From Alistipes sp. (GTDB lineage: Bacteria > Bacteroidota > Bacteroidia > Bacteroidales > Rikenellaceae): 64,000 bases of DNA. The stretch covers positions 1 to 64,000 of the forward strand of contig JAFZEX010000002.1 in the NCBI GenBank assembly GCA_017560425.1. The letters run 5' to 3'. Made by a program: the position numbers and the translations under genes. Shown in pieces: positions 43,739 to 52,665 of this stretch. Positions within the stretch are counted from its first letter, which is position 1. Each line of letters begins with the position of its first letter. Below the pieces are notes generated by a model. The model made no database searches and was not told where the DNA came from. It was given only the letters and a program-made list of their open reading frames with translations.

Positions 43739-43799
43739 GGTATTGAGTTTTGAGTTATTTTTCGATAGTAACAAAGTTACGAAGAAAAATATTTGCGAC

Positions 43800-43835
43800 A
43801 AAAAAACTGCCTAACAAAAAGGAGTTGTTAGACAG
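43800..43835 (-). terminator. Terminator of the DUF2461 gene
   Basis: CTGCCTAACAA (43807-43817) pairs with TTGTTAGACAG (43825-43835) and is followed on the minus strand by a T-run. Same hairpin as 105-133. Confidence 0.75.
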
Positions 43836-43839
43836 ATTC

Positions 43840-44529
43840 TTATAGGTTTTCTCGCTTTATACCTAATCGGTGTTCGTCGATAATGGCGTTTACGTAATCT
43901 ATGAATGGCTTGCAGCGCTTGAAGGTGCGTGCTGTGCGCTCCAGCCAATCCTCCCTCAAAAACCACTTGGTGCCCACACGCTTGACGAGCATTATGTGGC
44001 GCTGAAGCAGCAGCTTACGATGCTCCTCGTCGATGGTCATGCCCTTGGGTAGGCGTAGAAACCTGTCACGCTCAAGTAGCTGAAAGCCACTCGCCTTGAT
44101 TAGCTCCATGATGGTAGAGCCATCTTTGACGGCCTCCTCCCTAAACCACTCCAACACCTCACGGCTGGGGTTGAAGATGCCCACAGCCAGGAGCGAGTCG
44201 CCACATGTCGAACCCTCGGCAGCGATGTGGTAGTAGTAGCCAGCATATCCGCTGCGCTTGCCACCACGTGCGAAGAATCCACCGAGGTAGTCGTTGTAGG
44301 TGCGGTCGCTATGCTTGAGCTTATAGTGGCGGGGTAGCGGAAAGCTACAATCGGCAAGCCTAAGGTAGCCGATTGCAGGGTCGTACTTGCCAATGAGCTT
44401 TGCGAGCTTTTGAGCATTCTCGGCATTCTTCGAAAATGCCTCGATATAGGCTCGGCGATTAGCAAAAAACCACTCCTTCGTGTCGTTATGGTGTATGCCC
44501 TCGAGGAAGGTTAAAACGTTGTTCATCAA
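43840..44529 (-). CDS. DUF2461-family protein
   Basis: A 229-aa protein of the widespread DUF2461 (TIGR02453) family, recognised by FLEGIHHNDTKEWFFANRRAY, PAIGYLRLADCSFPLPRHYKLKHSDRTYNDYLGGFF and GYYYHIAAEGSTCGDSLLAVGIFNP. Biochemical role unknown. It lies on the same strand downstream of glyA (67-nt gap) and has its own terminator. Confidence 0.87.
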   Translation of the reverse strand: MMNNVLTFLEGIHHNDTKEWFFANRRAYIEAFSKNAENAQKLAKLIGKYDPAIGYLRLADCSFPLPRHYKLKHSDRTYNDYLGGFFARGGKRSGYAGYYYHIAAEGSTCGDSLLAVGIFNPSREVLEWFREEAVKDGSTIMELIKASGFQLLERDRFLRLPKGMTIDEEHRKLLLQRHIMLVKRVGTKWFLREDWLERTARTFKRCKPFIDYVNAIIDEHRLGIKRENL

Positions 44530-44595
44530 TCTAATATAAAGGGAGCGACCAATGTTAATTGAGCCACTCCCTGTTGGTTTACGAAAAGCCGTCTA

Positions 44596-45876
44596 CTACC
44601 AAGCAAACAAAGGATACTCCTGCATCATTGCATTAACATCCTTGCGTACTGCTGCGATGTTCTCCTCGTTCTCAGGGTCGCTTAGTACACGGTCGATAAG
44701 CTCTGCGATATAGTCCATCTTGTCCTCCTTAACACCACGTGTTGTGATGGCTGGAGTACCGAAGCGCAAACCTGATGTGGTGAATGGTGTGCGTGAGTCG
44801 AATGGCACCATGTTCTTGTTTGTGGTGATGTCGGCAGCTACCAAGCACTTCTCAGCGAGCTTACCTGTGAGCTCTGGGAACTTGGTGCGAAGATCAACCA
44901 ACATAAGGTGGTTGTCGGTGCCGCCCGATACGATCTTGTAGCCACGCTTTGTGAGAGCCTCAGCCAATGCCTGTGAGTTCTTAACCACCTGCTTCTGATA
45001 CTCCTTATACTCTGGTGTGAGCGCCTCGCCAAAGGCAACAGCCTTAGCTGCGATAACGTGCTCGAGTGGACCGCCCTGGATGCCTGGGAATACTGCAGAG
45101 TTCAAAATCTGCGACATCTTCTTCACTACGCCCTTAGGAGTTGTGTAGCCCCAAGGGTTGTCGAAGTCCTTGCCCATGAGGATAATACCGCCACGAGGAC
45201 CACGCAATGTCTTGTGGGTTGTAGATGTCACGATGTGAGCATACTTAACAGGGTTGTCCAACAAACCTGCTGCGATAAGACCTGCTGTGTGAGCCATGTC
45301 GATGAGGAGCAAAGCACCTACCTTATCAGCAATCTCGCGCATGCGCTTGTAGTCCCACTCACGAGAGAATGCCGAAGCACCACCGATGATGAGCTTTGGC
45401 TTGTGCTCAAGGGCGAGTGCCTCCATCTCCTCGTAGTCGATGTTGCCTGTCTCCTCCTTAAGCTTGTAGCCTACGGCGTTGAAGTACATACCCGACATGT
45501 TCACAGGTGAACCGTGTGAGAGGTGACCACCGTGCGATAGGTCAAGACCCATGAATGTGTCGCCTGGCTTGAGGCAAGCGAAGAATACTGCCATGTTTGC
45601 CTGAGCACCTGAGTGTGGCTGCACGTTGGCATACTCAGCGTCGTAGAGCTTGCAGATGCGCTCGATAGCAAGATTCTCAATCTTATCGACAACCTCGCAA
45701 CCGCCATAGTAGCGTGCAGCAGGGTAGCCCTCAGCATACTTATTAGTACATACAGAGCCCATAGCAGCCATCACCTGGTCGCTAACGAAGTTCTCCGATG
45801 CGATAAGCTCGATTCCCTTAGTTTGACGTGAACGCTCCTCAGCGATCAAATCAAAAATCTGTGTGTCTTTGTTCAT
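44596..45876 (-). CDS. glyA: Serine hydroxymethyltransferase
   Basis: Interconverts serine and glycine with tetrahydrofolate, feeding one-carbon metabolism. The 426-aa PLP enzyme has the family start [30 protein letters not shown], and the PLP-lysine motif [15 protein letters not shown]. Full length. It has a perfect promoter (45970-45941) and a leader with a small AGAAC/GTTCT hairpin (45918-45931). Confidence 0.97.
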   Translation of the reverse strand: MNKDTQIFDLIAEERSRQTKGIELIASENFVSDQVMAAMGSVCTNKYAEGYPAARYYGGCEVVDKIENLAIERICKLYDAEYANVQPHSGAQANMAVFFACLKPGDTFMGLDLSHGGHLSHGSPVNMSGMYFNAVGYKLKEETGNIDYEEMEALALEHKPKLIIGGASAFSREWDYKRMREIADKVGALLLIDMAHTAGLIAAGLLDNPVKYAHIVTSTTHKTLRGPRGGIILMGKDFDNPWGYTTPKGVVKKMSQILNSAVFPGIQGGPLEHVIAAKAVAFGEALTPEYKEYQKQVVKNSQALAEALTKRGYKIVSGGTDNHLMLVDLRTKFPELTGKLAEKCLVAADITTNKNMVPFDSRTPFTTSGLRFGTPAITTRGVKEDKMDYIAELIDRVLSDPENEENIAAVRKDVNAMMQEYPLFAW

Positions 45877-45940
45877 TTTAGGTATTGTGTTTAGTTTTTG
45901 GTTTTAAGCCTATATAAGAACCTTTGTTCTTAACAACTAA

Positions 45941-45970
45941 CAAAGGTAATAAAAAAAAATTATTTGGCAA
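45941..45970 (-). promoter_or_regulatory. Promoter of glyA
   Basis: Minus-strand TTG (45970-45968), exactly 19 nt, TACCTTTG (45948-45941). Confidence 0.75.
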
Positions 45971-46006
45971 AATAGATAAGTGGATAATAATTTCGACAAA
46001 TTTTAG

Positions 46007-46014
46007 TACCTTTG
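46007..46014 (+). promoter_or_regulatory. -7 element directly at the dnaG start
   Basis: TACCTTTG ends only 5 nt before the dnaG ATG. Usual initiation, about 5-8 nt further on, would fall on or next to the ATG, predicting a leaderless mRNA. A clear TTG 19-20 nt upstream is absent. Confidence 0.5.
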
Positions 46015-46019
46015 CACGA

Positions 46020-48014
46020 ATGATTGATCGTGAAACCATAGACCGAATATTTAGTGCCGTCAATATCGTAGATGTTGTTGGCGATTATGTTACACTCAAG
46101 CGCAAGGGTGCGAACTATCAGGCATGCTGTCCTTTCCACCAGGAGAAGACACCATCGTTTGTTGTGTCGCCCGCTCGTGGCATCTACAAGTGTTTCGGTT
46201 GTGGCAAGGCTGGAAATGCCGTTAATTTCGTGATGGAGAGCGAGAATATCTCCTATCCCGAGGCGCTCAAGGTGCTTGCCAAGCGCTATGGCATCGAGAT
46301 TAGAGAGGAGGCCGTAACCGAGGAGGATATACAGCGAAACAACAATCGTGAGAGTATGTTTGCGCTCAACCAGTGGGCTGCGGACTACTTCCAGCGATAT
46401 ATGTATAACGAGGACGAGGGCCGCAGCGTGGCTCTTAGCTACTTCTCGTCGCTCCGTGGCTTCAGCGATGCCACAATCCGCAAGTTTGGCCTTGGCTTCT
46501 GCCCATCACGTGGCGATAGGTTCTCTATGGATGCTCGCTCTGCGGGATACAAGGAGGAGTTCCTGCTCTCTACGGGCTTGTCCCTAAAGCGTGAGTCGGA
46601 CGGCATGCTGCGTGACAGGTTCTACGATAGAGTCATCTTCCCCGTGCACAACGTCTCGGGACGTGTTGTTGCGTTTGGTGGTCGTACCTTGCGCACCGAC
46701 AAGAAGGTTGCCAAATATCAGAACTCGCCCGAGAGCGAGATATACTCAAAAAGCCGAGAGCTCTATGGCCTCTTCTTTGCTAAGAAGGCTATTCAGCAGG
46801 AGGACATGGTGATAATGGTTGAGGGCTATGCCGACGTTATATCGATGCACCAGGCGGGTGTCGAGAATGTTGTGGCATCGTCAGGAACATCGCTCACCGA
46901 GGAGCAGATACGCCTCGTTGCACGTTTCTCGAAGAACATCACGCTGATGTACGACGGCGATAAGGCGGGTGTTAAGGCGGCACTGCGTGGTGTCGATCTT
47001 ATCCTCAAGGAGAACCTCAATGTTCGCATTGTGCTACTCCCCGAGGAGCACGACCCCGATACCTTTGCTCGTGCACATTCTTCCGAGGAGCTACGAGAAT
47101 ATATCCGCAACGAGTCGCAGGACTTCCTCGCCTTCAAGGCGCACCTGTTGCTCGGCGAGGCTACCGACCCGATGACTCGCTCGGAGGCTATTCGTGCCAT
47201 GGTCGAGAGCATTGCCCTTATTCCTGATGCTATCAAGCGTCAGGAGTATGTGCGCTACTGTGCCGAGATTATGGATATTCCTGCCGACACGCTTGGCGTG
47301 GAGGTGGCACGCAGTGTCGATGGCGTGAGGGGCAACCGTGAGGCACGTGAGTTTATTCAGCGTCAGCAGAGCCGTGAGCGTGAGTATAAGCAGGCAGAGC
47401 AGATGCCTAATACGTCTCAGCCACATGACGAGCATATGCCCACAGAGGCTACGCTTGGCACAACAATGCAGACCCTTGAGCGTGAGATAGTTAAGTACTT
47501 GCTAAAGTATGGTCACCTGAACTTCACGGTGCTCGAAGATAAGGAGTATGTCGATTACAACGTTGCTGACTTTATCTTCTCGGAGCTCGATGCCGACCAG
47601 CTTACGTTGGTATATCCGCTCTACCGCACCATATACGAGGAGTACCGCACCGAGAGCGACCGCCTCGGCATTGGTGTTGAGGTGGCTACGCACCGCTTCG
47701 TGAACCACCCGAACCCCGACGTGAGCCGCATCGTTGTGGACTTGCTCACCTCTGACGACAACTATGTCATAAGCCGTATATGGGAGCAGAAGGAGGTGCA
47801 CATCGAGAGCGCTGAGGAGCAGTTGGCATATGGAGTGCCCAAGGTTATGGATATATACAAGCTACGCACCCTCGAGCGACGTATCGAGGAAAACAAGCGC
47901 CGTTTGGCATCGCCCGATGTTACCGAGGATGAGATGTTGGAAATCATGGCACAGCTATCAAAACTACACGTTGCACGTGTGAAGCTTGCGCAGATGACCA
48001 AACGTGTGTTTTAG
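46020..48014 (+). CDS. dnaG: DNA primase
   Basis: Makes RNA primers for replication. The 664-aa protein has the N-terminal CHCC zinc ribbon (Cys37, His40, Cys58, Cys61), the catalytic core, a TOPRIM domain (VEGYADVISMHQAGVENVVASSGTSL), and a C-terminal helicase-interaction domain. The Met at 46020 (MIDRETIDRIF) is the usual DnaG start; a longer in-frame extension has no support. The divergent glyA promoter lies just upstream. Confidence 0.96.
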   Translation: MIDRETIDRIFSAVNIVDVVGDYVTLKRKGANYQACCPFHQEKTPSFVVSPARGIYKCFGCGKAGNAVNFVMESENISYPEALKVLAKRYGIEIREEAVTEEDIQRNNNRESMFALNQWAADYFQRYMYNEDEGRSVALSYFSSLRGFSDATIRKFGLGFCPSRGDRFSMDARSAGYKEEFLLSTGLSLKRESDGMLRDRFYDRVIFPVHNVSGRVVAFGGRTLRTDKKVAKYQNSPESEIYSKSRELYGLFFAKKAIQQEDMVIMVEGYADVISMHQAGVENVVASSGTSLTEEQIRLVARFSKNITLMYDGDKAGVKAALRGVDLILKENLNVRIVLLPEEHDPDTFARAHSSEELREYIRNESQDFLAFKAHLLLGEATDPMTRSEAIRAMVESIALIPDAIKRQEYVRYCAEIMDIPADTLGVEVARSVDGVRGNREAREFIQRQQSREREYKQAEQMPNTSQPHDEHMPTEATLGTTMQTLEREIVKYLLKYGHLNFTVLEDKEYVDYNVADFIFSELDADQLTLVYPLYRTIYEEYRTESDRLGIGVEVATHRFVNHPNPDVSRIVVDLLTSDDNYVISRIWEQKEVHIESAEEQLAYGVPKVMDIYKLRTLERRIEENKRRLASPDVTEDEMLEIMAQLSKLHVARVKLAQMTKRVF

Positions 48015-48122
48015 TTTGAAAAAAATGGGTGCCCGGCGTACCTCCGTATCACTACGTTGGCGGTGTGCAAACAGAAAATAAACTAAAGATGTGTAAAACA
48101 TATCAAAGATAAAAGAATTAGT

Positions 48123-48171
48123 TACCTTTGCCGAACACCCACTCTAAGAGTGGCAAAAGGTGTGCCGAACA
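48123..48171 (+). promoter_or_regulatory. -7 element and leader hairpin of smpB
   Basis: TACCTTTG (48123-48130), then near the predicted 5' end CCACTC/GAGTGG (48139-48153) and outer CACC/GGTG form a hairpin. TGCCGAACA occurs as a direct repeat on either side (48129-48137 and 48163-48171). Confidence 0.5.
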
Positions 48172-48193
48172 GAGGCTAACGAAACGATAAGAT

Positions 48194-48655
48194 ATGGCAG
48201 ATTATAAAAATATAAATATCCGCAATAAGCGAGCTACGTTCGACTACGAGATTTTGGAGGAGTACATCGCAGGCATTGTGCTTGTGGGCACCGAGATTAA
48301 GTCGTTGCGCTTGGGCAAGGCATCGCTTGTAGACTCGTACTGCTACTTCGAGCGTAACGAGTTGTGGATTCGTAACATAAACATTGCTGAGTATGCGTGG
48401 GGCACGTGCAACAACCATGTCCCTAAGCGTGACCGCAAGCTTCTTCTTAACCGCAAGGAACTTAATAAGTTGCAACGCTCGTTGCAGGATCGAGGACTCA
48501 CCGTCGTGGGCCTCAGGCTCTTCCTTACGGAGCGTGGCTTGGCGAAGGTGGCTATCGGTCTTGCTCGTGGTCGTAAGTCCTACGACAAGCGTGAGTATAT
48601 CAAGGAGAACGACGCTAAGCGTGAGATGGATAAGGCAATGAAAAACAATAGATAA
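48194..48655 (+). CDS. smpB: SsrA-binding protein SmpB
   Basis: Binds tmRNA and brings it to stalled ribosomes for trans-translation. The 153-aa protein has the OB-fold signature ([29 protein letters not shown]), [15 protein letters not shown], and a basic C-terminal tail ([16 protein letters not shown]) as expected. The tmRNA gene was not seen in the window. tsaB follows after 9 nt, so the two are co-transcribed. Confidence 0.96.
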   Translation: MADYKNINIRNKRATFDYEILEEYIAGIVLVGTEIKSLRLGKASLVDSYCYFERNELWIRNINIAEYAWGTCNNHVPKRDRKLLLNRKELNKLQRSLQDRGLTVVGLRLFLTERGLAKVAIGLARGRKSYDKREYIKENDAKREMDKAMKNNR

Positions 48656-48664
48656 CAGCGAAAT

Positions 48665-49375
48665 ATGGCACTTATATTATCAATTGAGACAGGTACAGAT
48701 ATTTGCTCGGTAGCCCTTGCTAACGATGGCGAGCTTATGGCACTTCGTGAGAGCGACGAGGGTCGTGACCATGCCAAGAAGGTGGCATTGTTTGTCGATG
48801 AGCTATTGCGTGAGACAGGCGTTCAGCCCTCAGATATCGATGCTATTGCCGTAGGTAAGGGTCCAGGCTCTTACACAGGTTTGCGCATCGGCGTGTCGTT
48901 TGCTAAGGGTATGTGCTATGCTTTGGGTATTCCGCTTATCGCCATTGGCTCGCTCGATGCCTTGGCAGAGGTGGCACGTGAGGACTTCGAGGCTGGTATC
49001 CTCGATATCGAGGAGGAGGATTGGGCGCAGGCTAAGCTCTGCCCAATGGTCGATGCTCGCCGCATGGAGGTATATGCTCAGGTCTTCGACGTTGAGGGTA
49101 AGGCTCTGAGCGAAGTTGTTGCCGAGGTGGTTACCGAGGAGAGCTTCAAAGAGTGGCGTGCTAATGACAAGTTTGTTATCTTTGGCAATGGCGCTAAGAA
49201 GTGCGCCGAGGTGTTGCCCGACGCTATTATCGAGGATATCGTTCCTTCGTCACGAGGCATTGTCCGCCTTGCCGAGGAGGCGTTCAACGCTGGTAAGTTC
49301 GAGGATTTGGCATATTTCGAGCCATTCTACCTCAAGGACTTTATCGTTATCCCATCGAAGAAGAAGCTGCTCTAA
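48665..49375 (+). CDS. tsaB: tRNA threonylcarbamoyladenosine protein TsaB
   Basis: The 236-aa ASKHA-fold partner of TsaD in t6A37 tRNA modification. Recognised by LILSIETGTDICSVAL, the ISVGKGPGSYTGLRIG-type loop (here AVGKGPGSYTGLRIGV), and MVDARRMEVYAQ. It follows smpB by 9 nt. Its terminator overlaps the end of the convergent recN coding region. Confidence 0.94.
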   Translation: MALILSIETGTDICSVALANDGELMALRESDEGRDHAKKVALFVDELLRETGVQPSDIDAIAVGKGPGSYTGLRIGVSFAKGMCYALGIPLIAIGSLDALAEVAREDFEAGILDIEEEDWAQAKLCPMVDARRMEVYAQVFDVEGKALSEVVAEVVTEESFKEWRANDKFVIFGNGAKKCAEVLPDAIIEDIVPSSRGIVRLAEEAFNAGKFEDLAYFEPFYLKDFIVIPSKKKLL

Positions 49376-49406
49376 GTAAACGAAATAGGGTGGCGACACT
49401 ATACTA

Positions 49407-49438
49407 AAAATCCTCTTGGGTTAGCCCAAGAGGATTTT
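49407..49438. terminator. Bidirectional terminator overlapping the recN 3' end
   Basis: AAAATCCTCTTGGG (49407-49420) pairs perfectly with CCCAAGAGGATTTT (49425-49438), loop 4 nt. The right arm also encodes the last recN codons, and the recN stop begins in the loop. Confidence 0.88.
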
Positions 49439-51061
49439 TGCTTGTTTGCGTGCTGCGTCCGATATCTCGCTGCCGGATAGCATCTTAGCAATTTCGTCGA
49501 TGCGCTCCGCTTTGGTTAGGCGGCGGATATTTGTCTTACCCTCGCTCTTATATACCACAAAGTGTGCGCCGCTCTTCGATGCCACCTGGGGTAGGTGCGT
49601 GATGTCCACAACCTGCATCTTTGTAGCCATGTCGGCAATAATCTCGCCCATGGCATCGGCAATACGTCCCGAAACTCCGGTGTCGATCTCGTCAAAAATC
49701 ACCGTAGGCAACTTAATCTTCTCGACAAGTATAGCCTTGAGTGCCAGCATCACACGTGAGAGCTCACCACCCGAGGCTATGCGCTCGATAGGTGCGGGCT
49801 TAGTGGTGCGGTTAGCCGTAAAGAGATAGGCGATGCTATCGGTGCCATTAGGCGTGAATGTGTCAATAGGCGTAATTGCCACCTCGAAGCGAGCATCCTC
49901 CATGCCCAACTTCTGAAGTATCGCAACAATCTTCTCCTCGAAACCAGCACATACCGCAACACGTGCATCGTGAATCTTGGTTGCAACGTCTCGGCACTCT
50001 GCCTCGAGAGAAGCTATCTCCTCACGCTTTTTAAGTAGCTCGCTATCGCTATTGTCGATTGATGCCAATCTACGCTCAAACTCCTTGGCCTTAGCCAAGA
50101 GGTCGTCGTACGACTCGGCACGGTGCTTAATCTCGAGCGAGTAAATCGTGTTTAGTCTGTCGCTTAGCTTCTGCAACTTCTCGGGGTCGGCATCTATGTC
50201 CTCTGCCTCGTCCGATGCTGTGGCGCTGATGTCCTTAAGCTCCTCAACTACAGCGTGTATGCGCTCAGCAAGGGTGTTGCCCGCAGGGTAGCTCTCGCCT
50301 AAGGCCGATAGCTCACGCTCCGAGCGTGATAGCGCAACAAGCACGCCCAGCTCCTCCTCGTCGAGGGTGTTGCGCAGCGTGGTTAGCGCCTCGCCAATAC
50401 GGTCGGCAGACTCCAATATTGCGAGCTTCTGCTCGGTCTCCGCCTGCTCGCCCTCACGTAGCTTTGCTGCACGAAACTCCTCCACGGTGTAGCGCAGCCA
50501 CTCCTCATCTTTGCGTGCCGCCTCCATCTCGCTCTCCATCTTGCGGTACTCCGCACGAAGCGCCGTGAGGCGACCGAGCAGCGAGGTGTACTCCTCCAAC
50601 AACGCCTCGTTCGATGCAAGGGTGTCGAGAGTTGCGGTGCGGAACTCCTCCGACGAGAGAATGAGGTTTTGGTGCTGCGAGTGAATGTCGATGAGGCGTG
50701 AGCCAAGCTCCTTGAGTGTTGCGAGCTGCACGGGCATATCACCCACAAACGAGCGGCTCTTGCCGGCTGGGGTGATGATGCGACGTATGGTTATCTCGCT
50801 CTCGTAGTCAAGGTCGTTATCCTCGAAGATCTGCTCGAGGCCATAGCCATCAATAGAGAATGTCGCCTCGATAACACAGTTCTTCGTGATGTCTTTGGTT
50901 GCCTGACCCTCGTTCTTTGCGCCAAGCAGCATGCCCAAAGCGCCCAAGAGAATAGACTTACCGGCACCTGTCTCACCGGTGATGATGTTCAGGTGCTCGT
51001 CCCACTCGACGTGCAACGACTCGATAAGGGCGTAATTCTCTATGGTTATGCTCTTTAGCAT
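49421..51061 (-). CDS. recN: DNA repair protein RecN
   Basis: SMC-like ATPase that promotes double-strand-break repair. The 546-aa protein has Walker A GETGAGKS (29-36), a central coiled coil (about 150-370), and the C-terminal ABC signature and Walker B (ASGGELSRVMLALKAI, PTVIFDEIDTGVSG). It starts 1 nt after the coaBC stop and is the last gene of bamD-rpoZ-coaBC-recN. Its last codons double as a terminator stem. Confidence 0.96.
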   Translation of the reverse strand: MLKSITIENYALIESLHVEWDEHLNIITGETGAGKSILLGALGMLLGAKNEGQATKDITKNCVIEATFSIDGYGLEQIFEDNDLDYESEITIRRIITPAGKSRSFVGDMPVQLATLKELGSRLIDIHSQHQNLILSSEEFRTATLDTLASNEALLEEYTSLLGRLTALRAEYRKMESEMEAARKDEEWLRYTVEEFRAAKLREGEQAETEQKLAILESADRIGEALTTLRNTLDEEELGVLVALSRSERELSALGESYPAGNTLAERIHAVVEELKDISATASDEAEDIDADPEKLQKLSDRLNTIYSLEIKHRAESYDDLLAKAKEFERRLASIDNSDSELLKKREEIASLEAECRDVATKIHDARVAVCAGFEEKIVAILQKLGMEDARFEVAITPIDTFTPNGTDSIAYLFTANRTTKPAPIERIASGGELSRVMLALKAILVEKIKLPTVIFDEIDTGVSGRIADAMGEIIADMATKMQVVDITHLPQVASKSGAHFVVYKSEGKTNIRRLTKAERIDEIAKMLSGSEISDAARKQAKILLG

Positions 51062-51062
51062 A

Positions 51063-52262
51063 TTATTTCTTGAGTGTTTCTATCTTATCGACAATCACGC
51101 CAGCAGCCTCACGCTTGCTCATAAGCGGGTGCTCCTCAGCGCCATTAGTGTCGATGATGGTTATCTTATTGGTGTCGCCACGGAAGCCTGCGCCAGCATC
51201 ACGTAGCGAGTTGAGAACAACAAAGTCGAGGTTCTTGCGCACAAGCTTGCCCTGAGCATTTGCCTCCTCGTTGTCGGTCTCGAGGGCGAAGCCTACAAGC
51301 ACTCTCTCGCCCTTGGCAGCGCCAAGCTCCTTGGCGATATCCTTTGTGCGACGAAGCTCGATGCGCATGTCGTCGTCCGACTTCTTGAGCTTCTTATCTG
51401 CCACGGTCACAGGCGTGTAGTCGGCAACAGCAGCACACATAACTGCGCCATCAGCCTCGCTCCACTCCCTCACTGCGGCATTGTACATATCCTCAGCCGA
51501 GAGCGTGTCGATGCGCTCAACGCCCGCAGGAACGGGTAGGGTGGTGCGGCCACTAATGAGCTTTACCTCGGCACCACGCTTAGCCAGCTCCTCGGCAATG
51601 GCATAGCCCATCTTGCCCGTAGAGTGGTTGGTGATGTAGCGCACAGGGTCGATACGCTCGATAGTAGCACCAGCAGTGACGATGTAGCGCTTACCCTCTA
51701 ACGTCTTTTTTTTTTCGCCCTCAGCAAAGATCGCCTTTACCTGCTCGACAATATCCTCAGGCTCAGCCATGCGGCCCTTGCCTACCAAGCCACTTGCAAG
51801 CTCGCCTGCTGCGGGCTCGATGATAGCCACGCCTCGCTCCTTGAGCGTTGCGAGGTTCTGCTGTGTGGTGATGTGGGCATACATGTCGAGGTCCATAGCG
51901 GGAGCTACGGCAACCTTCGAGCGTGCCGAGAGGTAGGTTGTGAGCAGAAGGTTATCTGCGATACCTGTGGTCATCTTAGCCAAGGTGTTGGCAGTGGCTG
52001 GTGCTATGAGCAACATATCAGCCCACTCGCCAAGCGACACGTGTGAGTTCCACTCGCCATTCTCAGGGTTGAAGAACTCGACAAGGATAGGGTGCTTCGA
52101 GAGTGTGGCCATCGTAAGTGGCGTGATAAACTGCTTAGCGAGAGGTGTCATGATAACACGAACCTCTGCACCCTCCTTCACTAAAAGACGGCACAGCATA
52201 GCTGCCTTGTAAGCTGCTATGCTGCCTGTAATACCGAGTATTATGTGTTTTCCGTTTAGCAT
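51063..52262 (-). CDS. coaBC: Bifunctional CoaBC (phosphopantothenoylcysteine synthase/decarboxylase)
   Basis: Second and third steps of coenzyme A synthesis. The 399-aa protein has the flavin-dependent decarboxylase CoaC first (about 1-180, GITGSIAAYKAAMLCR and PATANTLAKMTTGIADN), then the CTP-dependent ligase CoaB (from about 190, TAGATIERIDPVRYITNHSTGKMGY). Met 52262 (MLNGKHIILG) is preferred; an in-frame Met at 52283 adds seven residues. A run of ten As (minus strand 51715-51706) encodes three Lys exactly in the linker. Confidence 0.95.
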   Translation of the reverse strand: MLNGKHIILGITGSIAAYKAAMLCRLLVKEGAEVRVIMTPLAKQFITPLTMATLSKHPILVEFFNPENGEWNSHVSLGEWADMLLIAPATANTLAKMTTGIADNLLLTTYLSARSKVAVAPAMDLDMYAHITTQQNLATLKERGVAIIEPAAGELASGLVGKGRMAEPEDIVEQVKAIFAEGEKKKTLEGKRYIVTAGATIERIDPVRYITNHSTGKMGYAIAEELAKRGAEVKLISGRTTLPVPAGVERIDTLSAEDMYNAAVREWSEADGAVMCAAVADYTPVTVADKKLKKSDDDMRIELRRTKDIAKELGAAKGERVLVGFALETDNEEANAQGKLVRKNLDFVVLNSLRDAGAGFRGDTNKITIIDTNGAEEHPLMSKREAAGVIVDKIETLKK

Positions 52263-52301
52263 TGTTCGATGCTTTGTGGTCACTTTTGGCGACCGATACC
52301 A

Positions 52302-52622
52302 CTATTTCTCCTGACCGTGACGGAAGCTCACCTCGCCATCGAGGAACTCCTCAGTAGCGATGATTGCTGGCTTTGGAAGACGCTCGTAGTAGCGAGAGAT
52401 CTCAATCTGCTCACGGTTCTCAAAGGTCTCCTCTACAGAGTTGTCAGATGGTGTCGAGAAGTCAGCGAGCTTGCGGTTGATCTCTGCCTTGAGCTCTGTT
52501 GCAATCTGGTTAGCACGACGTGCAATGATGTTGATGCTCTCGTAGATGTTGCCTGTTGGGGTGTCGAGGTCCACAAGCTTACGAGTGATGGTGTTGCTGG
52601 GAATGTTCTTCTTAATCTCCAT
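52302..52622 (-). CDS. rpoZ: RNA polymerase omega subunit (Rpb6-like)
   Basis: A 106-aa protein with the omega/Rpb6 core: NIYESINIIARRANQIATELKAEINRKL, followed by an acidic loop and KPAIIATEEFLDGEV. It aids RNA polymerase assembly. Bacteroidetes omega is divergent and often labelled as hypothetical. Second gene in the bamD-rpoZ-coaBC-recN cluster (43-nt gap before, about 39 after). Confidence 0.9.
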   Translation of the reverse strand: MEIKKNIPSNTITRKLVDLDTPTGNIYESINIIARRANQIATELKAEINRKLADFSTPSDNSVEETFENREQIEISRYYERLPKPAIIATEEFLDGEVSFRHGQEK

Positions 52623-52665
52623 AGCCTATATTTTGTTATTCGTTATTTTTCTTCTTAAAGTTTTG

